64,000 nucleotides of DNA from positions 1 through 64,000 of the forward strand of contig JASANC010003846.1 of NCBI GenBank assembly GCA_030248135.1, written 5' to 3'. Each line of letters starts with the position of its first letter. The stretch's first letter is position 1. The position numbers and the translations under genes were made by a program. The stretch comes from Theristus sp. LFF4_11. Taxonomy: Eukaryota > Nematoda > Chromadorea > Monhysterida > Xyalidae. Below are positions 46,301 through 57,517 of the stretch, piece after piece. The notes beneath the pieces were generated by a model. That model was given only the letters and a program-made list of their open reading frames with translations, was not told the origin of the DNA and searched no databases.

Positions 46301-49300
46301 TTGCACTCGATCAAAAATAACTGGCTTAGGTTAGGGTAAGCGGGGAAAAGAAGTAAACATTCGAAACAAAAGCGGGAGCTTTGCTACGGGTATTCAGTAA
46401 AATGTTGCTGTTTTGTCATTTCCATTCTATCAAAAATCCTTGGCTAAGGTTAGGGTTAAAGGTAAGAGTAGTAAACATACTACACAAAAGTGGCCGTTTT
46501 GCAGCGAATTTCAGAAAAGTTTTGCATTTTTCGTCATTTAAACTTTAAAAGACGTGGCTTAGGTTAGATTAAGCGGCCAAAAGAAAATCGTTGCCTTTTG
46601 CTTCATTTGTTTTTTATCATAGAAAATGCGTCACTTAGGATAGAAAAGCTACATAACAAACCAAAAGCGACCCTTTTACACAGTGGGTACTCAGAAACGT
46701 GTTGCTTTTTGTTGCATCGATCAAAAATAACTGGCTTAGGTTAGGGTAAGCGGGGAAAAGAAGTAAACATTCGAAACAAAAGCGGGAGCTTTGCTACGGG
46801 TATTCAGTAAAATGTTGCTGTTTTGTCATTTCCATTCTATCAAAAATCCTTGGCTAAGGTTAGGGTTAAAGGTAAGAGTAGTAAACATGCTACACAAAAG
46901 TGGCCGTTTTGCAGCGAATTTCAGAAAAGTTTTGCATTTTTCGTCATTTAAACTTTAAAAGACGTGGCTTAGGTTAGATTAAGCGGCCAAAAGAAGCAAC
47001 TTATCAAGACGAAAGTTGGCGTTTTGCAACAATTGTTCAGAAGTGTTGCCTTTTTGACATTTACACTCTAACAGGCCTGGCTTAGGTTAGGGTAAGCGGG
47101 TAAAAAACCATTACCAAGTCAAAAGCGGGCGCCAATGGGTAATTAAAAAAGTGTTGCCTATTCAGAAATGACAGCTGACTGAAGCAGGTTGCTTTTCTTA
47201 AACCTGTATCTTAAACTGAAACAAAAACTTAAACCGGTATCAGTTAATTGTTGCTAATCAAACGACATTGTTTTTTTTAATTTTTTGAACAGGAATGGCG
47301 ATTGAACAACATGTGACGACATTGAAAACCTAACCAAACAAGATTTATTTTTGAAACTTTGAGCGGGAATGGCTGTTAATTGCTGATCAAAGGAGAATGT
47401 TTTTTTGATACTTTAAACGGGAAAGGACAGTGGAATGCAAATTATTAGCAAAGAATGAAAGGACAAATAAGCGACATTGAAAAGCTAATAAATGCGAGAA
47501 TTGATTTTGATACTTTAATAGGGAATGGCAGTGGTTTGTTGCTGATTAAAAAGATTGTTTTTCATATTTTGAATGGCAGTGCAGTTATGATTGTTAGATA
47601 CAGTGTATCTGTTATTTCTTATGTGTCGCTTTGATTGATGCTGAAACAGCGAAAACCAAACCACACAGTAATCAGTGTTATGGTGAGTAAATCAGGTTAC
47701 GATTGAATCGACAGCAATAAAATCAGCAAAAGCATGTTGCTTGACAAAAAACACGGCTTAAACAACAAAAAATGCTGTGATTTTCAAAAAAAGTAGAAGC
47801 ATCGACGGATACGATTGCTTTAAAAAGTGAGCGATCATTTCTGTGGTAAATCAACAACAGTCGGTTAAAGCAGCTCAAAATCAAAATGCAATGCATTTTG
47901 AGTCCGCGTCGTGGCAAGGTCAAAAGGGAAAACCAACTCAAAAATAATAGTTGTATTTATCAGCTAACCGTGCCGTAGGCACGGGTCAATTTGCTAGTCG
48001 ATATATATGAACATTGTAGAACTGGAACTAAAACTCTGTTCTGTCATAAACAAACACACAGTTTTCATTGTTTTTGTGAAAAATCCAACAAGCAATGTTC
48101 TTCTCTCTTGGCTACAATATACCCTTTACGTTGAAAGCAGGCACAAAGGTGTGCCGAAAAACACTGAAAATGATAAAACAGCGTCTAATAACACGTTTCA
48201 TTATTGTACCGTTATAAAGTGCGCCTGTTTGCGGCACAGTGAACGTTTATTGAACGGTATGGCTCACGTTCACACCGGGAAAAGGAGGCGTGCCTCCGCA
48301 TCGCCGCAGGGACCCTGGTGGGGCACACAATGAATCGTGATCATGTTTGCTCTAGATCTATGCGGCGCACCAGTTAAGGCCCATTCATGCAAGCGCGCGC
48401 TGAAGCGCGCTGACGCGCGCTGACCAGCTTCATCATGAATGAAGAAATGAAGCTGCGTCAGCCGCTGCGGCTTTTTAGGTTTTTTGCCCATTCACGAACG
48501 CGCGCGCTGAAGCGCGCTGACCAGCTTCATCATGAATGAAGAAATGAAGCTGCGTCAGCCGCTGCGGCTTTTGATGTCCGGACCCCAAATGCCGCAGCGG
48601 CTTGTCTGAAAAATGAAACGTATTTGCATAATTTCTGCGCTTTCAATTGTGATAGATGCAGACCAAAAAGGGAATGAATTTAATTGTGGTAAAATTAAAT
48701 TAATTGAGGAATACAGTAAGTTTTATTGTGCTGCGTTTGTGACAGAAACCAACAGATAAAAACGATAAAAACAACTGGGCTAAGACGGGTTTCGAACTTT
48801 GGCCTCTGTGCTGACAGGCACAACATGTTACCACTGCACTATAGTAGTTGACAGGTGGGAACCTCTCTAGGTGTTTGTTCATTAAATGTCGTTCAGTTTT
48901 ATCGTTTTGTGCTGTTGTCTGTGTTGTCTCCGTACGTGCTGTTTAGTACACACTATATACCGCTTCGATTCGTTGTTTTTGCCGTTTCAGTGAGGTTTAT
49001 TAGAGGTAATACGGTATGCACCATTTGCAAGCAACGTGAAAGCAAATTGCATCCTAGAATGTTCAGTCAAAATGCAGAAATCGTACAAAATTGTTCATAA
49101 AAAACTGTATTTTGCGGTGTAGCTTTCAAAGTTTTTCTTCACTTCGAAAGTCCATTTCACAATTTTTCAATAAATATGCGCCTAAGATCAGAAAACTTTT
49201 GGTGTGAAACCATAAAAAAACAGTACAAAAAAGCATTCTGAATGAATTTGGCCCTTTTTTCAGTTTGCAAGGCAGCCGGTGTAATGAAGCAAAGCTTGTT

Positions 49301-52300
49301 CTTGCGGGCTGCACACCGGTTTTAAGGGCTGCGCAAATCAGTACCCCACACCGTCGCACGGGTACAGTTCACATAAATTTCACATAAATTTCTTGCACTA
49401 CTTTTCTGCTTTGTTGAGTATTCGTTGTTGTCACTGACAGCAACAATCAGCGATTTTGCACACACAAATTTGATGTCCGGACATCAAATGCCGCAGCGGC
49501 TGACGCAGCTTCATTTCATCATTCATGATAGCGCACTTCAGCGCGCGTCAGCGCGCTTCAGCGCGCGCGTTCGTGAATGGGCAAAAAACCTAAAAAGCCG
49601 CAGCGGCTGACGCAGCTTCATTTCTTCATTCACGATGAAGCTGGTCAGCGCGCTTCAGCGCGCTTCAGCGCGCGCGTCCGTGAATGCGCATGTGCTCCAA
49701 AACTGAAGCGCGCTGACGCACGCTGAAGCGCGCTGTTTTTTTGCTTCGTGAATGTGTAGCAAAGTGAAGCGCGTCAGCGCGCTTCAGCGCGCTTCAACCT
49801 CCATGAATGGCGCTTTAGTGACGCCACAGGAACATTAGTAAAACGGCTAGGAATATTAAAACTATTCTGGAACGTCACAAAAGTTTTAATTTTGTTTGAA
49901 TATTCCGTTTAGTCCCACTGATAAAGCTGGCTATATTCAATTTCACGCGGTTTTCACACAGCCCCTGTTGCTCAAATTTTTAGTGAATCATGTTTCAAAA
50001 AGACAAAAAACTAAAAATCGGTATCAGCATATCGTGGGTAAAAGAAACGAAAAAATTAACCGCATGTTGCTGACTGGACAATTCAACAACAGGTCTCTTT
50101 CCCTTTTACTAAAACAGCCAACCAACAAAGGCCAATCGTCCATCGGAGAGACGTTGAAAATGGTAAAATGGTTTGCAGCAGGACGGAACGTTCAGGCAAT
50201 CGATAGCTTCGTTTTTTGCCCAGTTAACATGCACATGCTCGCTCACTCAACTCAGAGCGGCGCAAAGCGAACGTGATTTTGGAGTTCTTGAATCTTGACA
50301 TGTCTGTCATTCAGAAGTGCAACCTCTGATTACGTGAAACAACACAACCAACGAACACATGCTGAGATCAAACTCGCAAAACGGGGTTCACAATGCTTGC
50401 AGTTCTGACGAGGAAGCGTTTTAATTCAAGCGAAAAGCATACGCCCAGTAAAATATTGTTGCGTAGTACGTGCCCAGTTGTACACTACTATCAGTGGTTG
50501 ACTGCACCGGGCTGCCAGCCAACATTTGCTAGTACTAGCTGCGTTGGTGCTATTAGAAAACATACCACAGTAGCGGCATAGCCAGACTGCTCAGCAATCG
50601 TGCAATACTATGAATTTGACGCCTTGCTCTGCCTGTCAATGGCCCCCTTGTGCATTCATGTTGTGTCTTGCTTGCTTTTGTACAAAATTTACCCCAGCAG
50701 GCAAAGCGCGCCAGTGAAGCATCAGCAGACCAAGTGACATGTCGCCCCCTCTTTATCAGCAATGGTAAAATGCGTAGACATTCAATATGCCAGGGCAAGT
50801 CAGCTAGCAAGACAATTGCATCATGCACACACGCTCTCAGACCACGCACCACGCACGCATGGTGATGCTGCATTTCGAACGATGATTTGTAAATTGCATT
50901 CTGAGCATAACAAGCTGCCGATTTTTGTTGGCAATCAACGACACAACACGGATAAAAAAGTGATTTAGCTTTGTGTTTACATGATAAATTTTGTCTTCAA
51001 CTGATTCCATTTGATACACCAAAACAACCGCTCTAGAAGTAGCACAGGAACACGCAGACCTGGTACCAAAGAGAATTCGAAGCGTAAAAACGCCAATAAC
51101 CAATGAAAAGCGACAATTTGATACAGCAAGTGTCTTTGCTGCTATGACGTTCCCTTGCTCTGAACGGTTCCAATGTGTTCCAGTCCCACCACAACAAAAC
51201 AGCACATGTCACACACAGCAATGCTATTGCTACCAGAACAAGCTCAACGCGACCAAGCGTTAATTATTAATTACGGTCATTTTAAGCTATTGATACAATT
51301 GCACTTACTAAAGCTATTTATGGAGACACATGCACAATATTGTCCATTTGGCGGGGGTTCATGAGCAAGCCTGGTAGGAACGAAGCATTCGATTGCGTGA
51401 GCCACTGAAACACCACACACTGCGAAAACTGGCGCAGCGATAACGAAATTTACTCCCACATAACAAAGTGAGCGCCATAAATCTCGGCCCTACACGCACG
51501 CACGAGCACATGCGATCAGAAGATTCGTATTTTACAAACGACACTCGCTGATTATGGAGAAAAATTGATTTCGTTCGTTTCGGCCTTGGAAACACACGTT
51601 TGACAGAACAAAACAATTTGTCAAGTGGCACCCACATGCTGTGTTGATACAACTAATTGGCACGTTTTGGCGTTTCGAAAACTGAAACTACGAATTCCGA
51701 ACGTGTTTTGTGTTCCATGAACTAAAAAACGGCGTGTTGAAAATCTGCAATTTGCTCAAAAATTCAATCAAAAGAGTGGCAAAGTGAGTCACAGATTCTT
51801 TTCGTAAAAGATGTTTTTTCATAGCTGCGGTACACTACGGTCTTGGTTCGGAAACAATTTCCTGAACAATTAGAAAATTGAAAAGTAAGATCGTGTCAAG
51901 ACCCAGTTCGAGTGGAAACCAAAATCATATTCGATTTTTCAAAAGTCTTGACATTTTATTGCACAAAAGACCAAATTCACACCATCAACAGCTTTTGGAA
52001 TAACATTTACAAAACGTCCTCTCATTGCCATTCCCCACAGCTCCGCCACATGACATGCCAGCCAGCAACATAAGATAGCCAAGTATGTCAATATTTATTG
52101 CATTGCAAGCGTATGATGATATTTTTGTGCCAGTTCAATTGCAAACTCTCTTTTCCTGTCTCTTTCATCACACACGTTCATGAACGCAGGTGCAAATGAA
52201 TAAAGAATGAAAACCGGTTTTAGCTTGCACCAATAAACTGCGCAGGTCCACAGTGCAACACAACGAACTAAGCGAAGAATAGTTTAGCCACAATGCAGAA

Positions 52301-53325
52301 AAAAGAGCTGCACATTTTGACAAATGTATTTGTCAGTAAGTCCACAGATACCGATTAGATGACAGTGGCACAAGGTGTAAAAACATTTTTAGCTATACTT
52401 TTGCACCACCAGTTTCCGAACTACCAAAAACCGTTGAAAACTATTTGAGATTGGTTTCCAGTTCCACAGTATGAAAGATTTTGAGTTAGCAGATCTAGAA
52501 AGAAACTTTTTGTCGATTTAATACAGAAAGAAGTTTAAACAATGAGCTGTTTTATCGTAAATCGCGGTACGCGTAAAGGCAAAATCTCGAACACCGATCT
52601 TTTTTGGTAATGACATGCACATGGTACTCATGCTACACAAAATCAATCAATCTATTCAAATCTATAAAACTGAAAGCTACCTTCAAGCTTGCACACGTCG
52701 CCATCGATGATACAACGTTTCAAATACGAGTCCTCTATGGTTGGATCGTAGTCTGTCACAAAATACTGCTGAAAAAAAGAACGTCAACATGAACGACGTG
52801 ACACTGCTGTTCAGATATCGCGATTGCTTGTCGTGCTTTAATTCAAACCGAATTCACATAAACGAGTTCCGTTACTGCTTTGTCTAAGGTTAATTCAGAC
52901 AGACCGTATTGACCAACTAACCAAACCTGATTGAAAGTACCCAGAAATCTAGTTTCGCTTTTTAGTACCACACTTACGTCGGATACAAAAGAGTGTTAGC
53001 AAATTTCAATTTAACCAGAGCAATCAATGCCATCGGAAAAACGTCTTTGACAGAACTTCACCGACAAAAGCTGCTTGATGCAAGCAAATCAACCCAGCTG
53101 CGAGGAGGTTCTCGCATTCTGGCGAGGCGAACGCCGAATACAAGCAAGCCGCCTCGAAAGGGGCTGTGCGTGCCTCTGAGCACAAAAGTCTCGCTGACGC
53201 ACCTGAACAAACTGAATCGTGAGAGCGGACTTTCCAACGCCGCCGCCGCCGACCACAACCAGTCTGTACTGCTGTGTGCGCCCTGGACCGTTCTCAACGG
53301 CAGAGCTGTTGCTTGCGCCGACCAT
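37358..53325 (-). CDS. R-Ras/TC21-like small GTPase (5 exons seen, 3' end unresolved)
   Basis: A Ras-family switch GTPase. Exons in gene order: 53325-53203, 52768-52681, 43908-43806, 38588-38480, 37542 to 37424 or 37358. All junctions are GT-AG and in phase. Visible motifs: a 19-residue N-terminal extension, P-loop [17 protein letters not shown], switch [41 protein letters not shown] (guanine specificity), VECSAK, and [14 protein letters not shown]. The GGGGVGKS loop and the N-terminal extension point to the R-Ras/TC21/M-Ras branch rather than H/K/N-Ras. After LIR a donor (CG|GTCAGT) or, 66 bases later, a stronger one (GTAAGTTT) suggests a further exon with the CAAX membrane anchor, not found. 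Introns of about 8.8 kb (exons 2-3) and 5.2 kb (exons 3-4) are full of repeats. Confidence 0.88.
40613..41400 (+). mobile_element. MITE family E, intact copy in a Ras intron
   Basis: Inverted ends TAGGGTTGGCACAGG and TTTTTTTACCAACCCTA with an exact 8-bp duplication CTTTAAGC (40605-40612, 41401-41408). 788 bp. The best reference copy of the family. Confidence 0.88.
41401..43805. other. Intronic DNA of the Ras-like gene, nothing recognised
   Basis: A 163-residue plus-strand open frame at 42445-42936 has no domain, signal or codon pattern I can support and is treated as chance. Confidence 0.5.
44400..47110 (+). repeat. Satellite array with about 1.03-kb higher-order repeat, telomere-like core
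   Basis: The word AATAACTGGCTTAGGTTAGG recurs at 45071, 45283, 45694, 46105, 46316 and 46726. Spacings of 212, 411, 411, 211 and 410 give a higher-order period of about 1033 (a 211 + 411 + 411 pattern). Each unit has two telomere-like words, CTTAGGTTAGGGTAAG and CTAAGGTTAGGGTTAAAGG. More divergent units flank it on both sides (44.4-45.0 and 46.95-47.11 kb). It lies in the Ras intron between exons 2 and 3. Confidence 0.9.
48376..49816. mobile_element. Inverted-repeat element with GCGCGC iterons
   Basis: Left arm (48376-48600) and right arm (about 49470-49816) are inverted relatives. Both have an ATTCATG-type tip, multiple GAAGCGCGCTGAC iterons, CAGCTTCAT words and GATGTCCGGAC. The interior holds a tRNA-like sequence and a lone element C terminus. 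Exact ends and target duplication are unclear, so this may be two related elements. Confidence 0.55.
48780..48848 (-). other. tRNA-Asp-like sequence, degenerate
   Basis: Minus strand reads TATAGTGCAGTGGTAACA (A-box-like), an anticodon-arm-like TGTGC-CTGTCA-GCACA hairpin and AAGTTCGAAACCC (B-box-like). It resembles tRNA-Asp(GTC), but the anticodon loop is one base short and the T stem does not pair. Pseudogene or SINE remnant. Confidence 0.4.
49817..52680. other. Intronic DNA of the Ras-like gene, nothing recognised
   Basis: About 2.9 kb before Ras exon 2 without a supported gene or clear repeat. Open frames up to 126 residues on either strand show no family features. Confidence 0.45.
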
Positions 53326-53694
53326 GCAAGCAAACCGCTGGCACACACTCGGTGCTCAGGGCAATGTGTGTGCGTGTACTACACCTGGCACCTGGCCCGT
53401 TGTAGACGTCGTAAAACTCCCGGCAATCGATTAAAAATAGGAAACAACGAACGCGACGTTAGGTGCAGATGTCATTTGATGCACTGCCAATTTCTTGACG
53501 ACCACCAGGACCAGATCAAGTTGTTGATGGTATATACAGTCGATCAATAATTATGATGATTGGTTAAATTGGAGGCGGCGCCTCACTTCGCATCGATCCA
53601 TGCGATGTCTAAAAGCTTACGGGCTATCAAAAATTCAATAATGCAAACAAAGTTGTCCCAGCGATTGGGGGGGGGGGCGGGTTTGCGGGTAGGC
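53326..53694. other. Upstream region of the Ras-like gene
   Basis: Should contain the promoter or 5' untranslated exons of the minus-strand Ras gene. No TATA box recognised. A G-run at about 53668-53680 borders the next MITE. Confidence 0.4.
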
Positions 53695-54080
53695 TAGGGT
53701 TGTTAACAAACAAAAATTGTCATTTTTGTTTTTAATTTTAAAAATCAAGGTTGTGCTAAGTCAATCAGAGAGCCCGAGGAACCACACTTGATGTGCAGCA
53801 AGCGCCTCCCGAATGACTCCCGTATGGCGGAACTTACCAGATTTTGTTTGGGTGACCTCATTTATCTTTTTTCCAAACCGTTACCATGCCTCTTCTTGTG
53901 TTTTGACCCCCAAAACGTCACTAATTGTCCCCCAGCCCAAGTGAAAACACACATACCGGCTTGAAATTTGATCAGCAACAGACAATGTAGCGCATGGAAA
54001 AGGAGCAGCTCGGACGCTCAGCAGAGTTCAGATTGCGAGGCGAATCGTCACCTTATCTGCATCGGAAATGGTAAGCCAAC
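53695..54080 (+). mobile_element. MITE family A, copy 4, truncated and diverged
   Basis: Starts TAGGGTTGTTAACAAACAAA and follows the family to the GTCACCTTATCTGCATCGGA word, then ends. The right terminus is missing. More divergent than the other copies, so probably older. Confidence 0.7.
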
Positions 54081-54111
54081 CTTAAGTAAACCCAACCGTA
54101 AGCAAACCAAG

Positions 54112-54337
54112 AGTTCAAAGGCCGAATCTGGATCGTGGTGCATTCGAGCAGGCTTCGAAACGACAACGCACAGTTGACACCAGCCAAGAGCATGAAGGCG
54201 ACTACGACTCGACATACGAAGAGGAACAGGTGTGCTTCCAGCAGTAACGGGAGTTTTTATGGTTTGAGAGCAAGGGAAAGTTCAGCAAATTGAAATGATA
54301 CGTTTTAATCTGGTATTCTACAATCCTTCTTCATTTG
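54112..54337 (+). mobile_element. 5'-truncated copy of the Penelope-like element tail
   Basis: Nearly identical to 61980-62205, from AAAGGCCGAATCTGGATCG through the RGG-ORF C-terminus and stop to CTACAATCCTTCTTCA. A shared 3' end with a variable 5' end fits target-primed reverse transcription. Confidence 0.8.
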
Positions 54338-54773
54338 AGACCAGTACCGAAGACATGGGGGGGGGGTGGGGCCGGGGGGGGGGTCACGGGCCCACCCCCT
54401 AAAACCTGACACTGGACCATCCATAGTTGTTCTAGGGGGGGCCTGGGGGGGGCCGGCCCCCCCCAAAAAATTTTTCGAATCTATCTCTATCAGACAGGTT
54501 TTTTCGGCTCAGCTATTATCTATCCAAAAAAATTTCTCAGCCAGCTATCTATCTAAAAATTTTTGTCTTCGAAGACATAAAATGAGTCAATTTTTGACCA
54601 AAATTGACCATTTTTGCTCGTAATTCTTGAAAATTTTGCTAATTTTAGATAAAATACGCGTTTATACTTGATTTTTAGTGTATTTTTAGCATTATTTTGC
54701 TGTTTTTATAGCTTTTTAGCGTTTTAGCTATCTATCTATCAAATTTCAAAATTTTGACCGGCCCCCCCCAAAG

Positions 54774-56079
54774 CAGTACCGTGGGCGGGGGGGGGGTGGG
54801 GGGGGTATACCCCCCCCAGAGCACCCGAGAACGGGGGGTGGGGGGGGGGTGGGGGGGGCACCGTGCCACCCCCCCCTAAACCCGGGCACCCCCCCCATCG
54901 TACCCCCCCCTAGGGTTGTTAAACAAAAATGAAAATTTTTTTTTTAAAAAAAAAAAGTAATTAAAAAAAAAACAAAAATGCCGATTTTTTTTTTTTAAAA
55001 AAAAATTCGAAAAATTTTCCTCTAATATGCTCTGAAAACCTCAATTTTGGCACAATTTTTCGAAAGTTCAACAAAAATTTTCTTTGATTATACCTCGTAA
55101 AACCTTTAGCAGTCGATTTTGGGCCGTTTTACCGACTGATTTTAGGCTTCGACAACATCTGCGATGAAGTTTTTGAGCGTCCCAAAGCTTAGCCTACCAT
55201 TTCCGATGCAGATAAGGTGACGATTCGCCTCGCAGAGCGTCCGATTGTGCTCGCTGCTCCGTTTGCAAGCGCTACGTTGTCTGGTTGCTGCTTCGTGTCG
55301 TGTCGTCGCGACACCATCAGAAGAATTGATCGAATTTCAAGGCGGTATGTTTGTCTTCACTTTAGCATTAGCTTAGCTGGGGACAATTAGTGACGTTTTG
55401 GAGGTCAAAACACAAGAAGAGGCATGGTGACGGTTTGGAAAAGGGGTAATTGAGGTCACCAAAACAAAATCTGCAAAGTTCCGCCATACGGGAGTCATTC
55501 GGGAGGCGCTTGCATATCATATGTGGTTCTTCGGACTCCCTGATTGATTCAGCACAACTTTGATTTTTGAAATTTTTTTTTTTAAAAAAAAATTTTTTTT
55601 TTTTTAAAAAAACAAAAATGACGATTTTTGTTTTTTTTAACAACCCTACCCCCCCCCTCGAAAATTTGGCCGACACCCCCCCCACCCCCCCCATGAAATT
55701 TTGTCTGGCGGACACCCCCCCCCCCCAAAATTTTCTGCACACCCTAAATTTTTTTTCGAAAATCATGATTTTTTGTCTATAAAGTCCATAATATAAGCTG
55801 AATATATGATAACTTGACCATCTTCATTGTAATTTCAAAGATTTTGCAGCAAAATTTAGCGTTTTTCCTTTCAAATTTGAGCGAAAAAATTTCATGGGGG
55901 GGTGGGGGGGTGGAACCCCCCACAGAAAATTTTGATAAAACGCACCCCCCCCATGGGACCCCCCTGGGGGGGGTCCCACGTTACCATAGGTTGGACCCCC
56001 CCCCCTCACTTTTTGGTCGGCACCCCCCCCCCACGGTACCATACCCCCCCTCGAAATTTTTTTTGGGCCCACGGTACTG
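54774..56079. mobile_element. G-rich element F nested in D
   Basis: Starts CAGTACCGTGGGC and ends GCCCACGGTACTG, a perfect 13-bp inverted repeat, flanked by the exact 8-mer CCCCAAAG (54766-54773, 56080-56087). Removing it restores the D-family sequence seen at 62266-62739. The body is long G and C runs with short conserved words and the inserted A element. Confidence 0.88.
54911..55648 (-). mobile_element. MITE family A, copy 5, nested in F
   Basis: Bounded by TAGGGTTGTTAAAC and AACAACCCTA, inverted relative to copies 1 and 3. Flanked by C-runs, so the 8-bp duplication cannot be verified. Confidence 0.8.
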
Positions 56080-56214
56080 CCCCAAAGTCACATGGCCCCC
56101 CCCGCGGCCCCCCCCCAAAATTTTCCAGCTATCTATCTGTCTAGAAAATTTGCTCCAGCTATCTATATCGGCCCCCCCCCAACCCCTCGGCTCTGGAACA
56201 ACTATGGGACCATC

Positions 56215-56551
56215 CACACCAGTGGTCCAGTACAGTACCGAAGGTGTCAGTCATGCATGGTACAGTGACACCCCCAGGCGTGGGAGCGGGACCTTGGGTG
56301 AGGGGGGGGGGGTGTTTGCCAAATTTTAGAGGGGGGTGTCAGGCAGGGGTCGAGCCCGATTTTTGGCGAATCCGAGGGGGGGGGGTCCGCCCAAATTTGG
56401 GGGGGGGGTCGTCCCGGGTGGGGGGGGTCGACTTGGTTGGGGGGGGGGCTCCCCAGCGACACCGAAAATGTAGGGGGGAGAGGGAGAGAAAAGGGGGGGG
56501 GGGGTAAGATAAATGTTTTGAGGGTGGGGGGGGAAGAAGGGGTGGGTGGGG

Positions 56552-56595
<44 letters not shown>

Positions 56596-56767
56596 AAAGG
56601 GAGAAGAAGAGGGGGGAGCGTGGAGGAGGGGTTGGGGGGAAGGGAGGGGTGAGGAAGAAAAAAGGGAAAAAAAAAATGAAAAAAAAGAAAAAGAAAGATA
56701 TAGGGGGGGGGGGGGGGGGGGTGGGGGGGGGGGGGGGGGTTGGTGGGGTGAAGGGGGGGGGGGGGGA
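56215..56767. repeat. Extreme G-tract region, including a run of 40 G
   Basis: Purine-rich, mostly G, with an uninterrupted run of about 40 G at 56555-56594 and another broken run at about 56703-56740. No gene. The proline- or glycine-rich open frames are products of the tracts. Tract lengths may be inaccurate in the assembly. Confidence 0.8.
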
Positions 56768-56886
56768 AGAGGAACAGGTGTGCTTCCAGCAGTAACGGGA
56801 GTTTTTATGGCTTAAGAGCAAGGGAAAGTTCAGCAAATTGAGATGATACGTTTTAAATCTGTATTCTACAATCCTTCTTCAATTGG
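56768..56886 (+). repeat. Upstream direct repeat of the Penelope-like element tail
   Basis: Matches 62088-62206, from GAAGAGGAACAGGTGTGCTT to CCTTCTTCAATTGG, with almost no differences. It is followed directly by the 5' leader of the element. Confidence 0.85.
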
Positions 56887-57195
56887 GTAAACCATAGCGA
56901 TACAAGTGAAGTGTGGTGTCTCAGACGCCCAATCCTTGTTGAACTACGGCTTCTCATCTATTCTTTGTCTTCTCTTTATTATTATTCTTGATTACTTTTC
57001 TGTATTAATATATTTTTCGTATGTTGACACAAAATAACGTTACTCGCATGCTTTAAGCTTTTCACAACGAGTCAGAGTTGAAAACCATTGATTTTTCTTT
57101 TCTTTTCGTATTACTATTTCACTTTTGTGAAACTCGTGGCCCTGGTGCTGTTTGCTCAATCTACAGAATTTACTTGCTTTGTCGTGATGCCATTC

Positions 57196-57352
57196 ACCCT
57201 ATTTATAGGGATTGCCTAATCGGCCTTGTGCCGAACCACCCCGTAAGGGGATTGCCTAATCGGCCTTCGGCCGAACCACCCCATTTGGGGTTTGCAAAAT
57301 CGGCTTCGGCCGAAACACCTCATTTGAGGTTTGCCTAATGGGCCTCCCGGCC
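57196..57352 (+). repeat. Array of four paired-hairpin units in the element leader
   Basis: Four units of about 40 bases. Each has hairpin 1 with stems CCCT/AGGG, CCCC/GGGG, CCCC/GGGG and CCTC/GAGG (loops ATTTAT, GTAA, ATTT, ATTT) and hairpin 2 of the CGGC/GCCG type with loops including TTCG. Linkers read ATTGCCTAAT or close. The stem changes are compensatory, which indicates RNA-level structure. Confidence 0.75.
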
Positions 57353-57517
57353 TACTTTCTTGCATGTCTTCTCTTAAAATACAGATTGTTTTATCTCCGG
57401 TTGTTATTCCCAGCTCTAATTTTTGTTATAATTTTTGTTTTATTTTTGTCATATTCTGCTAGCATATTGCTTTCCTTTTTTCTCCGGTTAAATTTTAACA
57501 TTCACCACGGCACTTAA

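Larger units (their letters stand above)
54422..56206 (+). mobile_element. MITE family D, copy 2, containing nested F and A
   Basis: Starts CATAGTTGTTCTAGG and ends GGAACAACTATG with an exact 8-bp duplication GGACCATC (54414-54421, 56207-56214). The body is interrupted at 54774-56079 by element F, which itself contains element A copy 5, a three-level nest. Confidence 0.88.

Noticed and set aside
53058..53550. Plus-strand 185-residue frame opposite Ras exon 1
   Set aside because: The minus strand carries the P-loop exon; this is its shadow.
56339..56836. 165-residue proline-rich and 89-residue glycine-rich open frames
   Set aside because: Translations of poly-C and poly-G tracts.
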